A DNA stretch of 64,000 nucleotides from the NCBI RefSeq assembly GCF_015240255.1, contig NZ_CP061205.1, positions 2,067,501 through 2,131,500 on the forward strand, read 5' to 3'. Below the pieces are notes generated by a model. The model searched no databases. It was not told the origin of the DNA and saw only the letters and a program-made list of their open reading frames with translations. Positions 34,006 to 43,461 of the stretch are shown in pieces (positions within the stretch are counted from its first letter, which is position 1; each line of letters begins with the position of its first letter). The translations under genes and the position numbers were made by a program. Source of the DNA: Kordiimonas pumila (GTDB taxonomy: Bacteria; Pseudomonadota; Alphaproteobacteria; Sphingomonadales; Kordiimonadaceae).

Positions 34006-35160
34006 TTAGGTTATAGTAGCTGGTTTTTTCCAAGAAAGGACAACCCACCCAAGAATAACGGATAGGGTGCTGGCTGCCAGTACGCCAATGCGTACATCCG
34101 CATTTGTTTCAGGTGCCTCAAAAGCAAGACTGCCGATAAACAGGCTCATGGTAAAACCAATGCCGGCTAGATGGCCAGCCCCCCAGATGTGGCGAAGCTT
34201 CAGAGTGCCAGGTAGAGCTGCTCTGAAAAGATATATAGCGCATAAGGAGCCCGCTAATACACCTATGGGTTTGCCGATAGCAAGCCCTGTTAGAACACCA
34301 AAGCTGATACCTTCCGCTAAGCTTGCGAAGCTGAAGCCTGTAAGAGAAATTCCTGCGTTTGCGAGCGCAAACAGAGGTAGTATCATTAGGGAAACAGGTG
34401 CATGGAGGCTGTGTTCCAGATCTTCCAGAATGGAATGGCCCTCTTGGTCTTTACAGGCGGGAATGGCAAAGCCAACAGCAACGCCAGCAAGCGTTGCATG
34501 CACACCTGATTTGAGCACGCAGACCCAAACAATAATACCAATAAACATATAGGCCGGAACGCTGCGTACATTAAACCGATTTAACAGGAACAGGGCTGCG
34601 CAGCCAGCAAGCCCAAGGGTAAGGGACAAAGTTGACAGGTCATCTGTATAAAAAGCTGCAATAATTATAACCGCGCCTAGGTCATCTAAAATAGCAAGCG
34701 TTAACAGAAAAACCTTTAACTCAGTTGGGACGCGTTTTGAGAGGAAGGCCAAAACGCCAATAGCAAATGCTATATCTGTTGCTGTTGGAATTGCCCACCC
34801 TGCCATAGCTGAAACATCACCGGCAACAGCAGCCCAATAGATAAGTGCAGGAATTGCCATGCCGCCAATTGCGGCCATACCAGGTAATATGATGTTTTTA
34901 GGGTTCGCCAGCGAACCATAAACCATTTCTCTTTTTAGTTCTAAGCCAACCAGTAAAAAGAAAATGGCCATAAGGCCTTCATTGATCCACAGCAGCAAAG
35001 ACTTTGAAAGGCCATAACTCCCAATTGATATAGTGCCTTGCATGCCAAGCAGGGAATCATAAAGCGGGGCGGCGGCTGAGTTATTAAGGATTAGGGCTAA
35101 AGCAGTTGCTGCAATAAGCATCAGTCCACTGATAGCATCAGCGGATAAGTTCAATTTCAT
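34006..35160 (-). CDS. nhaA: Na+/H+ antiporter NhaA
   Basis: A 384-residue antiporter that exchanges sodium for protons across the inner membrane at alkaline pH. About 12 membrane segments; AILDDLGAVIIIA carries the paired transport aspartates and ATDIAFAIGVLA the unwound helix IV. The ATG at 35160 is chosen because GGGAGA precedes it; an in-frame ATG at 35214 adds an unlikely 18 residues. Together with NhaB at 61050 it points to a sodium-rich habitat. Its terminator lies at 33961. Confidence 0.95.
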   Translation of the reverse strand: MKLNLSADAISGLMLIAATALALILNNSAAAPLYDSLLGMQGTISIGSYGLSKSLLLWINEGLMAIFFLLVGLELKREMVYGSLANPKNIILPGMAAIGGMAIPALIYWAAVAGDVSAMAGWAIPTATDIAFAIGVLAFLSKRVPTELKVFLLTLAILDDLGAVIIIAAFYTDDLSTLSLTLGLAGCAALFLLNRFNVRSVPAYMFIGIIVWVCVLKSGVHATLAGVAVGFAIPACKDQEGHSILEDLEHSLHAPVSLMILPLFALANAGISLTGFSFASLAEGISFGVLTGLAIGKPIGVLAGSLCAIYLFRAALPGTLKLRHIWGAGHLAGIGFTMSLFIGSLAFEAPETNADVRIGVLAASTLSVILGWVVLSWKKPATIT

Positions 35161-35232
35161 CGATATCTCCCAATATTGTAATGTCCATATTGGGATGCAA
35201 CACCCGTTTTTCAAATAAAATCGGTATAGTTG

Positions 35233-38200
35233 CTAACGGTTTTCTTCTGCTATGCTAGCCAGCTTTCTGGTTAAAGCTGCAATGGTCTTTAATCTGACAC
35301 CAATTTTTTCCATTTTAGCATAATAAACCAGCTTTTGATCTGGGCGAACTTTTGCGGTATTTCCTGTTGCAGATATGAACTCAATAAGGGATGCCGGGTT
35401 TTCAAATTTATCATCTTTAAAGCTGATAACAACGCCCTTGGGGCCCGCTTCCAGCTTTTCAATGCCGGCACGTTTGCTATAGCCTTTAATGATCATAACC
35501 GCGGCAAGTTGCTTTACTTCACCCGGAAGCGGGCCAAAACGGTCTATTAACTCAGCGCAGAAGGTATCCACATCTTCTCGGGTAACCAAATCAGCAAGCC
35601 GGCGATAGAGGGCCATACGCTGCGTGAGGTCCGGCACATATTTTTCCGGGATCATAACCGTAGCCCCAAGATTAATTTGCGGTGACCAGTCACTATCCAT
35701 CAAATCATCATCGCTGCTACCAGCGCGTGCTTCAGCAACGGCTTCCTCAAGCATTTTCTGGTAAAGCTCAACACCCACTTCGCGGATATGACCTGATTGC
35801 TGGTCACCAAGCAAATTACCAGCCCCCCGAATATCCATATCATGGCTGGCAATAGTGAAACCTGCACCGAGCGTATCGAGAGCAGATAAAACCTGAAGAC
35901 GCTTGGTAGCATTTTCGTTTAAAATGCGACCAGACGGTGTTGTGAGGTAAGCATATGCACGGGTCTTTGACCTGCCCACTCGGCCCCGAAGTTGGTACAA
36001 TTGAGCAAGGCCAAACATATCTGCTCGGTGTACAATCATGGTGTTGGCAGTTGGTATGTCAATGCCGGATTCGATAATAGTGGTAGACAAAAGCACGTCA
36101 TAACGGCCTTCGTAAAAGGCTGTCATCACGTCTTCAATTGTTGTTGGTGTCATTTGTCCGTGGGCGATAACATATTTTACCTCAGGCACATGATCGCGCA
36201 GATAAGCAGCGGCTTCTTCAATGTCGGCAATACGGGGGCAGACATAAAAGCTTTGGCCGCCACGATAATGTTCGCGCAGCAAGGCCTCACGCACAACCAC
36301 ATGATCAAATGGCATCACGTAGGTCCGAATAGCAAGCCTATCTACAGGCGGCGTTGCGATAAGAGAGAGGTCACGAATGCCCGACATGGCCATTTGCAGC
36401 GTGCGCGGAATTGGTGTGGCTGTCAGGGTTAGAACATGCACATTGGCTTTTAGTTCTTTAAGCTTTTCTTTGTGGCCCACACCAAAATGCTGTTCTTCAT
36501 CAACAATCAAAAGCCCTAAATCTCGGAATTCAATGCCTTTTGCAAGCAGGGCATGAGTGCCAATGATAATATCAACCGTGCCCTTGGTCATTTCATCTTT
36601 GGTTGCCTTGGTGTCTTTGGCAGAAACCAACCGGGAAAGTTGGCCAATGCGCACAGGCAAGCCTTTGAAACGCTCGGTAAAATTAAGATAATGCTGGCGA
36701 GCGAGAAGGGTGGTGGGGGCAACAACAGCGACCTGATGCCCGGCCATAACAGCAAGAAAGGCTGCCCGCAGGGCGACCTCGGTTTTACCAAAGCCAACAT
36801 CACCGCACACCAGCCGGTCCATCGGTTTACCAGATGCCAAATCACCTGCAACATCAGCGATTGCACGAAGTTGATCATCGGTTTCTGTGTAAGGGAAGCG
36901 GGCGCAAAACTCATCATACATGCCCTCAGGTGTTATGATGGTTAGGCCTTCTTTAAGGGCGCGTTCAGCCGCAAGCTTAATAAGCTGGTCTGCCATAATG
37001 CGGATGCGCTCTTTAAGCCGTGCTTTTCGCGCCTGCCATGCAACGCCGCCCAGTTTGTCAAGCTGAGCTTCAGCATCCTCACTGCCATAGCGGGATAGGG
37101 TTTCGATATTTTCAACTGGGACAAAAAGCTTGTCACCGCCCGCATAGGTTATGAGCAGGCAGTCGTGCGGTGCACCTGATACCGTTACGGTTTCAAGGCC
37201 TTCAAACCGGCCGATGCCGTGGCTGGTATGAACAACCAGATCACCGGGATTAAGGCCAGAGGCTTCTTTTAGGAAATTATCGGCTTTTCTGTTACGGCGT
37301 GACTTTCGAACAAGCCTGTCGCCAAGCACATCCTGCTCTGAAATAACAGTTAAATCATTGGTTTCAAATCCAGTTTCAAGAGGAAGGACGGTTACGGCAA
37401 TAATATGTTTTGGCGCCGTTCGAATATCCTGCCAAGTAGCCGCTATGCCAACAGGCGTTAGGTCGTGATCTTCCAGAACACCTTTCATCCGGTCGGCAGA
37501 GCCCGCAGAATAGCAGGCAAACACAACGCGCTTGCCAGTTTTTCGGGTATCTTCTACATGGCTGCGAACCGCATCATAGATGTTTATATCGCGGGCATTA
37601 CGTTCTGGTGCAAAACTGCGGCCTTGCCGTGCGCCAAAACTAACAACACCAAGTGCTGGGGGCTCTTCAAATGGTGAAAACCGGCGCGCATTAAGCTTTT
37701 CAAGGAAGCTATCCCACTCGCCTTTTTGTATATAAAGGCTTCTGATAGGCACTGGTTTATAAGGCGGCGCACTGATGGCACTGTGTTGTGCCTTTTGTGC
37801 ACTGTGCATGTCATGGGCGCTTTTACGGGCTGTGTAATAATCTTCAAGCGCTTTGAAGCGTTCGTGGGCCGCTTCATCGGCCTGATGGTCCATGCTAAGA
37901 AGCGCGTTACCAACGTAATCCAGCAGGGTGGCCATAGTATCATGAAAAAAAGGCAGCCAGTGTTCAGCGCCCTGAAATTTACGGCCTTCGCTTATGGCTT
38001 CATATAGAAGGTCGTTCCCCTTGGCAGGACCAAATGTGGCTGTATAGTTTTTACGAAACCGCGTGATAGCATCTTCCGAGAGAGCATATTCGCTTGCAGG
38101 TTTCAGGTGAAGTCGGTCAGCCTTGCCTATGGTCCGCTGGTCAAGCGGGTCAAACAGGCGGATAGTATCCAGATCATCGCCAAAAAAATCGAGCCTTAAA

Positions 38201-38748
38201 GGGTGTTCGTAGCCTGAAGGGAAAATATCAATAAGGCCACCACGCACGGCAAATTCGCCCGGCTCCATAACTTGGCCTGTACGGTTATAGCCGTTTGCCG
38301 CCAGAAAGCTTGCCAGTGCCTGCATGCTAACTGTATCACCGGGTTTGGCATCAAACGTTGCATCTCTCACGGCGGATAGGGGTGGTACGCGCTGTAAAAC
38401 TGCATTCACGGTGGTGAGAATAATGCGCGGGCCTTTTTGTCGGCTGCTGGCAAGGGTTGAAAGTGCAGCCATACGGCGGGCAACAATATCACCTTGCGGG
38501 CTAACCCGGTCGTAAGGCAAACAGTCCCATGCGGGAAAGCTGATAATATCTATATCTGGGTCAAAAAACCGTATAGCGCTTTCAAGGGCCGTCATGCGCG
38601 CATCATCGCGGGCGATATGCAGAATGGGGAGTTTTTTGTCGGCGAACAGTCGGCCAGCGCTGGTTGCAAGCAGCATAGCATCATAACCACCGGGTATACC
38701 GCCCGCCAGAAGTGGGTAATCTTCAGTAATAAATGCGTCTAGGGGCAT
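35233..38748 (-). CDS. mfd: Transcription-repair coupling factor Mfd
   Basis: An 1171-residue SF2 translocase that removes stalled RNA polymerase and recruits UvrA. UvrB-like N-terminal region, the RNA-polymerase-interacting domain around residues 500-560 (DLVVHTSHGIGRFEGLE), helicase motif I GDVGFGKTEVALRAAF, motif II DEEQHFG, motif III TLTATPIPRTL and motif VI QLRGRVGRS, and a C-terminal TRCF domain. Full length for the family. It sits directly after sdhE on the minus strand, 12 bases apart, the mfd-sdhE-recG arrangement common in alphaproteobacteria. Confidence 0.97.
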   Translation of the reverse strand: MPLDAFITEDYPLLAGGIPGGYDAMLLATSAGRLFADKKLPILHIARDDARMTALESAIRFFDPDIDIISFPAWDCLPYDRVSPQGDIVARRMAALSTLASSRQKGPRIILTTVNAVLQRVPPLSAVRDATFDAKPGDTVSMQALASFLAANGYNRTGQVMEPGEFAVRGGLIDIFPSGYEHPLRLDFFGDDLDTIRLFDPLDQRTIGKADRLHLKPASEYALSEDAITRFRKNYTATFGPAKGNDLLYEAISEGRKFQGAEHWLPFFHDTMATLLDYVGNALLSMDHQADEAAHERFKALEDYYTARKSAHDMHSAQKAQHSAISAPPYKPVPIRSLYIQKGEWDSFLEKLNARRFSPFEEPPALGVVSFGARQGRSFAPERNARDINIYDAVRSHVEDTRKTGKRVVFACYSAGSADRMKGVLEDHDLTPVGIAATWQDIRTAPKHIIAVTVLPLETGFETNDLTVISEQDVLGDRLVRKSRRNRKADNFLKEASGLNPGDLVVHTSHGIGRFEGLETVTVSGAPHDCLLITYAGGDKLFVPVENIETLSRYGSEDAEAQLDKLGGVAWQARKARLKERIRIMADQLIKLAAERALKEGLTIITPEGMYDEFCARFPYTETDDQLRAIADVAGDLASGKPMDRLVCGDVGFGKTEVALRAAFLAVMAGHQVAVVAPTTLLARQHYLNFTERFKGLPVRIGQLSRLVSAKDTKATKDEMTKGTVDIIIGTHALLAKGIEFRDLGLLIVDEEQHFGVGHKEKLKELKANVHVLTLTATPIPRTLQMAMSGIRDLSLIATPPVDRLAIRTYVMPFDHVVVREALLREHYRGGQSFYVCPRIADIEEAAAYLRDHVPEVKYVIAHGQMTPTTIEDVMTAFYEGRYDVLLSTTIIESGIDIPTANTMIVHRADMFGLAQLYQLRGRVGRSKTRAYAYLTTPSGRILNENATKRLQVLSALDTLGAGFTIASHDMDIRGAGNLLGDQQSGHIREVGVELYQKMLEEAVAEARAGSSDDDLMDSDWSPQINLGATVMIPEKYVPDLTQRMALYRRLADLVTREDVDTFCAELIDRFGPLPGEVKQLAAVMIIKGYSKRAGIEKLEAGPKGVVISFKDDKFENPASLIEFISATGNTAKVRPDQKLVYYAKMEKIGVRLKTIAALTRKLASIAEENR

Positions 38749-38760
38749 GGGCAGGGAACT

Positions 38761-39063
38761 TTACTTTGCCTTCAGGATCATGAAATCAAGCTTTTGCAGG
38801 CGGTCCATCAGCGCACCTTGAAATTCTTGTGGTACATTCTCGCCAGAGGTAACCCAACCTAAAATTTCATGATCTTGCTCTTCATACAGCTTTTCAAACC
38901 ATTCACAGTCTTCATGGGTAAAGCTTGCATGGTTGGCCTCGACAAAGTTACCAAAAATAAGGTCCAGTTCTTTAATGCCGCGATGCCATGACCGAAACAA
39001 AAGCCTGCGCTTGCGGTTTTCAAGGTCAAGTTCACCGTGGGGGTTATAGTCTGGAGTAACCAT
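38761..39063 (-). CDS. sdhE: Succinate dehydrogenase flavinylation factor SdhE
   Basis: A 100-residue protein of the DUF339/SdhE family. The conserved RGIKELDLIFGNF region (the RGxxE flavinylation motif, here HRGIKELD) and YEEQDHEILGWV are intact. It helps attach FAD to SdhA. It is divergent from recG by 115 bases and 12 bases ahead of mfd, so it is probably co-transcribed with mfd. Confidence 0.92.
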   Translation of the reverse strand: MVTPDYNPHGELDLENRKRRLLFRSWHRGIKELDLIFGNFVEANHASFTHEDCEWFEKLYEEQDHEILGWVTSGENVPQEFQGALMDRLQKLDFMILKAK

Positions 39064-39178
39064 TATTTCTTTCCAGTTTATCGTATTTCTTATCTAGCTT
39101 CTTTTCGGGCGGCACACCATAGGCTATGGTCATGCATCATTAAAGCGAAACTTTTGTCTATTTTGGGGAAAATGCCGC

Positions 39179-41263
39179 ATGCGGCCTGAATTACTGTTTG
39201 ATTATTTTGCGGATATTGAACGTTTGCCGGGTATTGGTAAACGCACGAAACCTGCGTTGGAGCGTCTTGCCGGTACCAGAACAGTTGACCTGCTGCTCCA
39301 TAGACCAGTGGGGCTCATTGACAGGCGCTACCGGCCCAAAGTTGCAGATGCTGTGCCGGGGTCAATTGTTACACTTGAGGTTACTGTCGTTGAACACAGA
39401 CCTGCACTGAACAAGCGCACACCTTACAGGGTGGTATGCCGTGACAGTAGCGGTGATGTGATCCTTGTTTTTTTCCATCCCCGGCCAGACTGGATTAAAA
39501 AACAGCTACCAGAAGGTGAAACCCGCATCATTAGTGGCAAACTGGAACATTACGGTGATCAGGCCCAGATCACGCACCCTGACTATATGGTAGACCCGAA
39601 TAGTCCGGCTGATCTGCCGCTCCTTGAAACTGTTTATCCTTTAACGGCGGGTGTTTCGCTTAAAATGCTGCGAAAAGCGATTTTGGCAGCGCTTGAAACT
39701 GTGCCTGCGCTGCCTGAGTGGCATGACAGTGCCTTGCTGGCGCGGGAAAAGTGGCCAAGTTTTCTGGAGGCCTTAAAGCAGCTTCACAGCCCTGATACGT
39801 TAGAAGATATTGCACCAAACAGTTTGGCCCGCAGGCGGCTTGCGGCGGACGAGCTTCTTGCGACCCAGCTTGCGCTTATGGTGGTGCGCGACCGTACCCG
39901 CCGTAAACGGGGTAGGGTGCTGAAAGGTGATGGGCGCATCCGCAAAAAAATTATGGCGGCCCTGCCATTCAACTTTACAGGTGATCAGCAAACAGCGCTT
40001 GCAGAGATAGTCAGCGATATGGAAAGCGAGCGTGCCATGCTGCGCCTTATGCAAGGTGATGTGGGCAGTGGTAAAACGGTGGTGGCGCTTATGGCCGCCG
40101 CCGCTGCCACGGAAGCAGGCGTACAGTCTGCTATTCTTGCCCCTACTGAAATTCTCGCAAACCAGCATTTAGCCACTATTCAGCCACTGGCAGAGGCTGG
40201 AGGCCTTAAAGTAGCGTTGCTTACAGGCCGCAATAAAGGTAGGCCCCGGCAAGCCATACTAGAGGCGCTTGCAAATGGTGACATTGATATACTTATTGGT
40301 ACCCATGCCCTTATTCAGGATGATGTGGTGTTCAAAGACCTTGGTTTTGCGGTGATTGACGAGCAGCACAGGTTTGGGGTGCAGCAGCGTTTGGCTTTGT
40401 CAGCGAAAGCAACGGCGGGCATTGATGTGCTCGGGATGACAGCAACCCCCATTCCGCGCACCCTTACGCTCACGGTTTACGGCGATATGGACACCTCGCT
40501 TATCCGCGAAAAACCACCTGGCCGTTTGCCGGTGGATACGCGGGTTGTGTCACTGGACCGGCTTTCTGATGTGGTATCGGGTATTAGCCGTGCAATAAGC
40601 GCTGGTGCGCGGGTGTACTGGGTGTGCCCCTTAGTGGAAGAAAGCGAACTGCTGGATGTCGCGGCTGCGGAAGAACGTTTTGTTGCCCTTAAAAAGCTGT
40701 TTGGCGGGCGTGTGGGCCTTGTGCACGGTAAAATGAAGGGCACAGAAAAAGATGCTGTTATGGCGCAGTTTGCCAGCGGCGAAATCAGCGTGCTTGTATC
40801 CACTACCGTGATTGAGGTGGGCGTGAATGTGCCGGAGGCCACCATTATGGTGATTGAGCATGCAGAGCGTTTTGGCCTTGCGCAGCTTCACCAGCTAAGG
40901 GGCCGTGTGGGCCGAGGGACAGATAAATCAAGCTGCATTTTGCTGCGCACCAACGCGGTGGGCGAGGTGGCGCGGGCGCGGTTGCAGATTATGCGCGACA
41001 CAGAGGATGGCTTCCTGATTGCGGAAGAGGATTTGCGGCTGCGCGGCGGCGGCGAAATTTTAGGCACCAAGCAAAGCGGCCTGCCGGAATTTAAAATGGT
41101 GGACTTTGCCGAGCACGCAGACCTGATCGCCATGGCCCGCGACGATGCTAAGCTGATTGTGGCAAAAGACCCTGAGTTAAAGGGGGAGCGCGGCAAGGCG
41201 TTGCGGCATTTGCTCTATCTGTTCGAGCGCGATGAAGGCATAAGATTGATGGGGTCTGGTTAG
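39179..41263 (+). CDS. recG: ATP-dependent DNA helicase RecG
   Basis: A 694-residue fork-remodelling helicase. N-terminal wedge OB domain (about 60-150, with RRYRPKVADAVPG), motif I GDVGSGKTVVALMAAAA, motif II DEQHRFGVQQR, motif III GMTATPIPRTL, motif VI QLRGRVGRG and the C-terminal LRGGGEILGTKQSGLPEF. All motors motifs complete. GGGGA precedes the ATG. The downstream AT-rich membrane-protein gene begins only 22 bases after its stop, which is not the usual neighbour. Confidence 0.97.
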   Translation: MRPELLFDYFADIERLPGIGKRTKPALERLAGTRTVDLLLHRPVGLIDRRYRPKVADAVPGSIVTLEVTVVEHRPALNKRTPYRVVCRDSSGDVILVFFHPRPDWIKKQLPEGETRIISGKLEHYGDQAQITHPDYMVDPNSPADLPLLETVYPLTAGVSLKMLRKAILAALETVPALPEWHDSALLAREKWPSFLEALKQLHSPDTLEDIAPNSLARRRLAADELLATQLALMVVRDRTRRKRGRVLKGDGRIRKKIMAALPFNFTGDQQTALAEIVSDMESERAMLRLMQGDVGSGKTVVALMAAAAATEAGVQSAILAPTEILANQHLATIQPLAEAGGLKVALLTGRNKGRPRQAILEALANGDIDILIGTHALIQDDVVFKDLGFAVIDEQHRFGVQQRLALSAKATAGIDVLGMTATPIPRTLTLTVYGDMDTSLIREKPPGRLPVDTRVVSLDRLSDVVSGISRAISAGARVYWVCPLVEESELLDVAAAEERFVALKKLFGGRVGLVHGKMKGTEKDAVMAQFASGEISVLVSTTVIEVGVNVPEATIMVIEHAERFGLAQLHQLRGRVGRGTDKSSCILLRTNAVGEVARARLQIMRDTEDGFLIAEEDLRLRGGGEILGTKQSGLPEFKMVDFAEHADLIAMARDDAKLIVAKDPELKGERGKALRHLLYLFERDEGIRLMGSG

Positions 41264-41285
41264 CTTACTTACTAAATCTTAGTGT

Positions 41286-42623
41286 ATGTTGGGGCATGAA
41301 GTTGTGTTTACACTTAATAATCGTGAATTAGCTTTAGTCATTTGGCTGGGTATTTTTTTACTTTGTTGCCTCGCTAAAACTGAAATTCGTCACAGTATTT
41401 GGGCTGCTCTTAAAAGTGCTATGACACCGACCTTAGTTAAGTTGGTGTTGCTCATATGCCTTTATGTTGCTCTGCTAGTATATGGCCTCAGCCTTATAGG
41501 TTTGTGGGAATCCTCCGGTTTAAAAGTGACGGTCCTATGGGTTATGACATCGGGTATAGTGGTATGTAGCAAGACTGACGCAATACGCACCGATGAACAG
41601 TTTTTTAAAAAACAAGTGTGGGCAAATGTTAGTGCCGTTACTTTGTTTGAGTATATAGTTGCATTTCAGCCATTTAGTTTGAGTATAGAACTAATTGTAT
41701 TTCCTTTAGTTGTAGTCATATCGGTATGGTATGCTGTTGCAGCACAGGATCACAAAAATAAGTCCGTAGAAAACTTGATGATTACACTGCTTTTAATATG
41801 GGCATGTGTTTCATTTTATCATTCAGTTGATTACATAATTCACCAAGAACAGGCAGGTTTAGTGCTTGAAACCGCATATGATTTAGTTTTTCCATTAATG
41901 ATGACAGTGTTGTTCTTACCGTTTCTTTATATTTTGAGGTTTTATGTTGTTTATGAAATTGTTCTGATACGTATAGGGAATACTATGCCAGACAAGCTCA
42001 GAAGATGGGCATGTATAGAGGCAATAAAGGCGTTCAAATTTGATACTTTCCTCCTTGACCGTTGGAGCAATTCAGTTGTTTTGCGTAGGCTGACTACCAA
42101 AAAAGAAGTTATGATGTTAATTAATGAACAGTTCGTCTTACATAAACACGAACAGCAGCCGCACTTTATCCATCATAGTGATGGTTGGTCACCATATTTT
42201 GCACAAAAATTCCTCTCAATAGTAGGTTTGGAAACAAATAGTTACACATATTATTATGAAGAAGAGTGGGGTGCTTCATCTCCGCCTTTAAAGTTTGGCG
42301 ATCGCTTAAAGTCTAATAGTATATCATATTTTATAACCGGTGATCTTAAGGCGGCTAAAAATCTAAAAGTTATGACAAGTATCCATGATATACATAGGGA
42401 AGATGAGGCAAAAAAAAGATTACTAGAGGCATCAGAGTTACTAACTACAAAAGCTATAAAGCGTGACATGCCTCTTAACATAAGAGCAGCCATTTTAGCT
42501 GGGAAAGGTCAAGAAGAGAAAGTTGATGACAAGAAGCTCATGGTAAGCCGTATTGATTGGTCAAATATAAACTCTGCAGGTTACACAATGAATTTTAGTG
42601 TTGAGCATATTGATCGAAGTTAG
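41286..42623 (+). CDS. Six-helix membrane protein, NNRE / DGWSP family (second copy)
   Basis: A 445-residue protein homologous to the island protein at 17126-18511: NNRELALVIW at 11-20, about six membrane segments before residue 225, then a soluble domain with DGWSPYFA at 299-306 and a following LETNSYTYYY region matching FETDYYHA. No HEPN-like partner is present; it stands alone 22 bases after recG and before a toxin-antitoxin pair. The gene is clearly AT-richer than recG and sulP, suggesting lateral arrival. Function unknown; the pairing in the other locus suggests a conflict-related role. Confidence 0.75.
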   Translation: MLGHEVVFTLNNRELALVIWLGIFLLCCLAKTEIRHSIWAALKSAMTPTLVKLVLLICLYVALLVYGLSLIGLWESSGLKVTVLWVMTSGIVVCSKTDAIRTDEQFFKKQVWANVSAVTLFEYIVAFQPFSLSIELIVFPLVVVISVWYAVAAQDHKNKSVENLMITLLLIWACVSFYHSVDYIIHQEQAGLVLETAYDLVFPLMMTVLFLPFLYILRFYVVYEIVLIRIGNTMPDKLRRWACIEAIKAFKFDTFLLDRWSNSVVLRRLTTKKEVMMLINEQFVLHKHEQQPHFIHHSDGWSPYFAQKFLSIVGLETNSYTYYYEEEWGASSPPLKFGDRLKSNSISYFITGDLKAAKNLKVMTSIHDIHREDEAKKRLLEASELLTTKAIKRDMPLNIRAAILAGKGQEEKVDDKKLMVSRIDWSNINSAGYTMNFSVEHIDRS

Positions 42624-42789
42624 ATATTTTTAAATGATCTAGTAACTATATTTAACACCAAGATGAATAGTTAAGGATGCAATCTCTTACATACTCACAC
42701 CCCTTCTGCATCTTCATTGGATTAATTGTGAATAATATTGAATATATGGTTTACACATAGTATTCTATATCCATTAGAAGGAGTTGACT

Positions 42790-43035
42790 ATGTCAGACAG
42801 TGTGAATGTACGGGTTACGGGTGAGCTTAAAAATCATTTGCAGCAACAGGTTGGCGAAAGTGGCCTTTATGAAAACGCCAGTGAATATATTCGCTCCCTT
42901 ATTCGGGCAGACCTGATGAGTTCCAAGGAAAGCTGGCAGTGGTTGAAAGGCCAACTTGAGCCTTCCCTGCGGCTTGCGGAAGAGGATTTTGTCAGCGTGA
43001 GCGCTGATGACGTGATTAGCCGCAATAAGGTTTAG
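42790..43035 (+). CDS. parD: ParD-like antitoxin (ribbon-helix-helix)
   Basis: An 81-residue protein with an N-terminal ribbon-helix-helix: SVNVRVTGELKNHLQQQV then SEYIRSLIRADL, typical of CopG/ParD antitoxins, and a flexible C terminus that would wrap the toxin. ATG at 42790 has AAGGAG before it; the TTG six bases upstream is not needed. The toxin gene starts five bases after the stop. The 166-base AT-rich region upstream probably holds the autoregulated promoter. Confidence 0.85.
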   Translation: MSDSVNVRVTGELKNHLQQQVGESGLYENASEYIRSLIRADLMSSKESWQWLKGQLEPSLRLAEEDFVSVSADDVISRNKV

Positions 43036-43040
43036 GCCCC

Positions 43041-43403
43041 GTGGTAAGCTCTGGGGCACGTTTTGTTTTTTCACCAATTGCCGATAAGGCGCTTGATAAA
43101 ATCTGGCAGTATACAGAAGCTGAATGGGGCAGGGCACAGGCTGAAACCTATGTTCGAGAGATGATGACGCACTTGGGTGCTGTTGCAGAAAAGCGCCATG
43201 TTTGGCGCGTGTTGCCGCGCAAACTAGTCGTGCCGCTTGATCTGGATATGGATGTATATATGAGCCGTTACGGCAAGCATGTTATATTCTTTAGGGAGCT
43301 GCCTTCGAGGAAAGTGGGGGTTCTTGCCATTCTCCATGAAAAAATGGATATGCCTGCACGGCTTGCTGGCGATTTGCGCAAGCTGGATGCCGGTACGGGC
43401 TAA
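43041..43403 (+). CDS. parE: ParE/RelE-family toxin
   Basis: A 120-residue protein with the RelE/ParE fold pattern: FVFSPIADKALDKIWQYTEAEWG, then a late basic strand YGKHVIFFREL and VGVLAILHEKMDMPARL, the usual C-terminal ParE ending. ParE toxins poison DNA gyrase. GTG start five bases after the antitoxin stop, so the two are coupled. Located next to an AT-rich acquired gene, consistent with an accessory insertion between recG and sulP. Confidence 0.85.
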   Translation: MVSSGARFVFSPIADKALDKIWQYTEAEWGRAQAETYVREMMTHLGAVAEKRHVWRVLPRKLVVPLDLDMDVYMSRYGKHVIFFRELPSRKVGVLAILHEKMDMPARLAGDLRKLDAGTG

Positions 43404-43461
43404 GTGCTTAGGGCTGAGAGCAGTGGTTTGGTTTTAAATTATACATACTGACGCGCATAAA

